Origin: Promethearchaeia archaeon
GTDB taxonomy: Archaea > Asgardarchaeota > Lokiarchaeia > Sigyniarchaeales > SOKP01
Direction: 5' to 3'
NCBI GenBank assembly: GCA_029856145.1
Contig: JAHQWK010000004.1
Location: 62,001-126,000 of the forward strand
Length of the DNA stretch: 64,000 nucleotides
Positions 63,901 through 64,000 of this stretch are shown here, piece after piece (position 1 is the stretch's first letter; each line of letters opens with the position of its first letter). The translations under genes were made by a program, and so were the position numbers. A model generated the notes under the pieces. The model ran no database searches, was not told the origin of the DNA, and was given only the letters and a program-made list of their open reading frames with translations.

Positions 63901-64000
63901 TTAAAATTTACGCAATAAAATATCTGAAATGATTACTTCGGATTGTTGTCTTTTTTTAATTTCATAAGAATAAAGAGTAAGAGTGCCGGTGGAGGGATTT
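63901..64000 (-). CDS. Possible C-terminal end of a gene beyond the right edge
   Basis: A minus-strand frame is open from the edge to TAA 63901-63903 and gives a plausible C-terminus (STGTLTLYSYEIKKRQQSEV, then ILLRKF). With 33 codons visible the family cannot be named. It could be chance. Confidence 0.3.
   Translation of the reverse strand, partial: NPSTGTLTLYSYEIKKRQQSEVIISDILLRKF

Overview
The window looks like a piece of an Asgard archaeal chromosome, most likely a Lokiarchaeia-type (Promethearchaeota) genome. This is inferred from gene content, not from a marker tree. The DNA is very AT-rich. Genes are short-spaced and many start at GTG or TTG behind GGTGA-type Shine-Dalgarno sites; others have a TATA-like box about 26 bases before the start. 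Archaeal information-processing and cofactor genes (AsnRS, GatB/GatA, the F420 ligase CofE) sit beside Asgard hallmarks: an actin-family protein, a gelsolin-like domain protein, two Roadblock/LC7 proteins, an MglA/Arf-like small GTPase and a Vps29-like phosphoesterase. Bacterial-type DNA gyrase is also present. I found no tRNA, rRNA, CRISPR array or insertion sequence.

Layout. 0-15 kb: envelope and sugar genes (two GT87-like membrane glycosyltransferases flanking a type I membrane protein, an L-fucose/arabinose isomerase relative, a lipid-linked-sugar flippase), an orphan DNA methyltransferase, two paralogous coiled-coil proteins that appear to start at ATT, a DUF72 protein, a BadI/MenB-like crotonase, a 57-residue zinc-finger gene abutting a DUF123 nuclease-like gene, and an SDR oxidoreductase. 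16-30 kb: small unknowns, a Roadblock protein, gatB-gatA-asnS, a methyltransferase with a five-codon leader ORF, divergent cofE and folP-like genes, then gyrB-gyrA. 30-39 kb: a forward run of an M14-like peptidase, a GIFT-like protein, an MJ0936/Vps29-like phosphoesterase and a ParB-like protein; then a small GTPase, a zinc-ribbon membrane protein, and a 996-residue protein with five copies of a helical repeat, followed by a DEAD-box-type helicase.

39-52 kb, all on the minus strand, is the most unusual region. It holds a large orphan adenine methyltransferase, a PLD-fold-like protein, a TPR-like plus CHAT reading frame interrupted by two in-frame TAA codons and lacking the CHAT catalytic His and Cys, a divergent actin-like protein with altered nucleotide-binding residues, a Lys-rich coiled-coil protein, an AbrB-ACT regulator, a VWA protein with double-psi-barrel-like domains and a long Pro-rich linker, a Roadblock protein and a one-domain gelsolin. 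I propose this as a candidate undescribed cytoskeletal or signalling cluster.

52-64 kb: NAD(P)H-hydrate repair enzyme, DUF169 protein, M29-like aminopeptidase, an Arg-rich zinc-ribbon membrane protein, a leucine-rich-repeat remnant, a secreted subtilisin with two lectin-like repeats, a membrane-anchored surface protein, small unknowns, and a nucleotidyltransferase/OB-fold/zinc-ribbon fusion.
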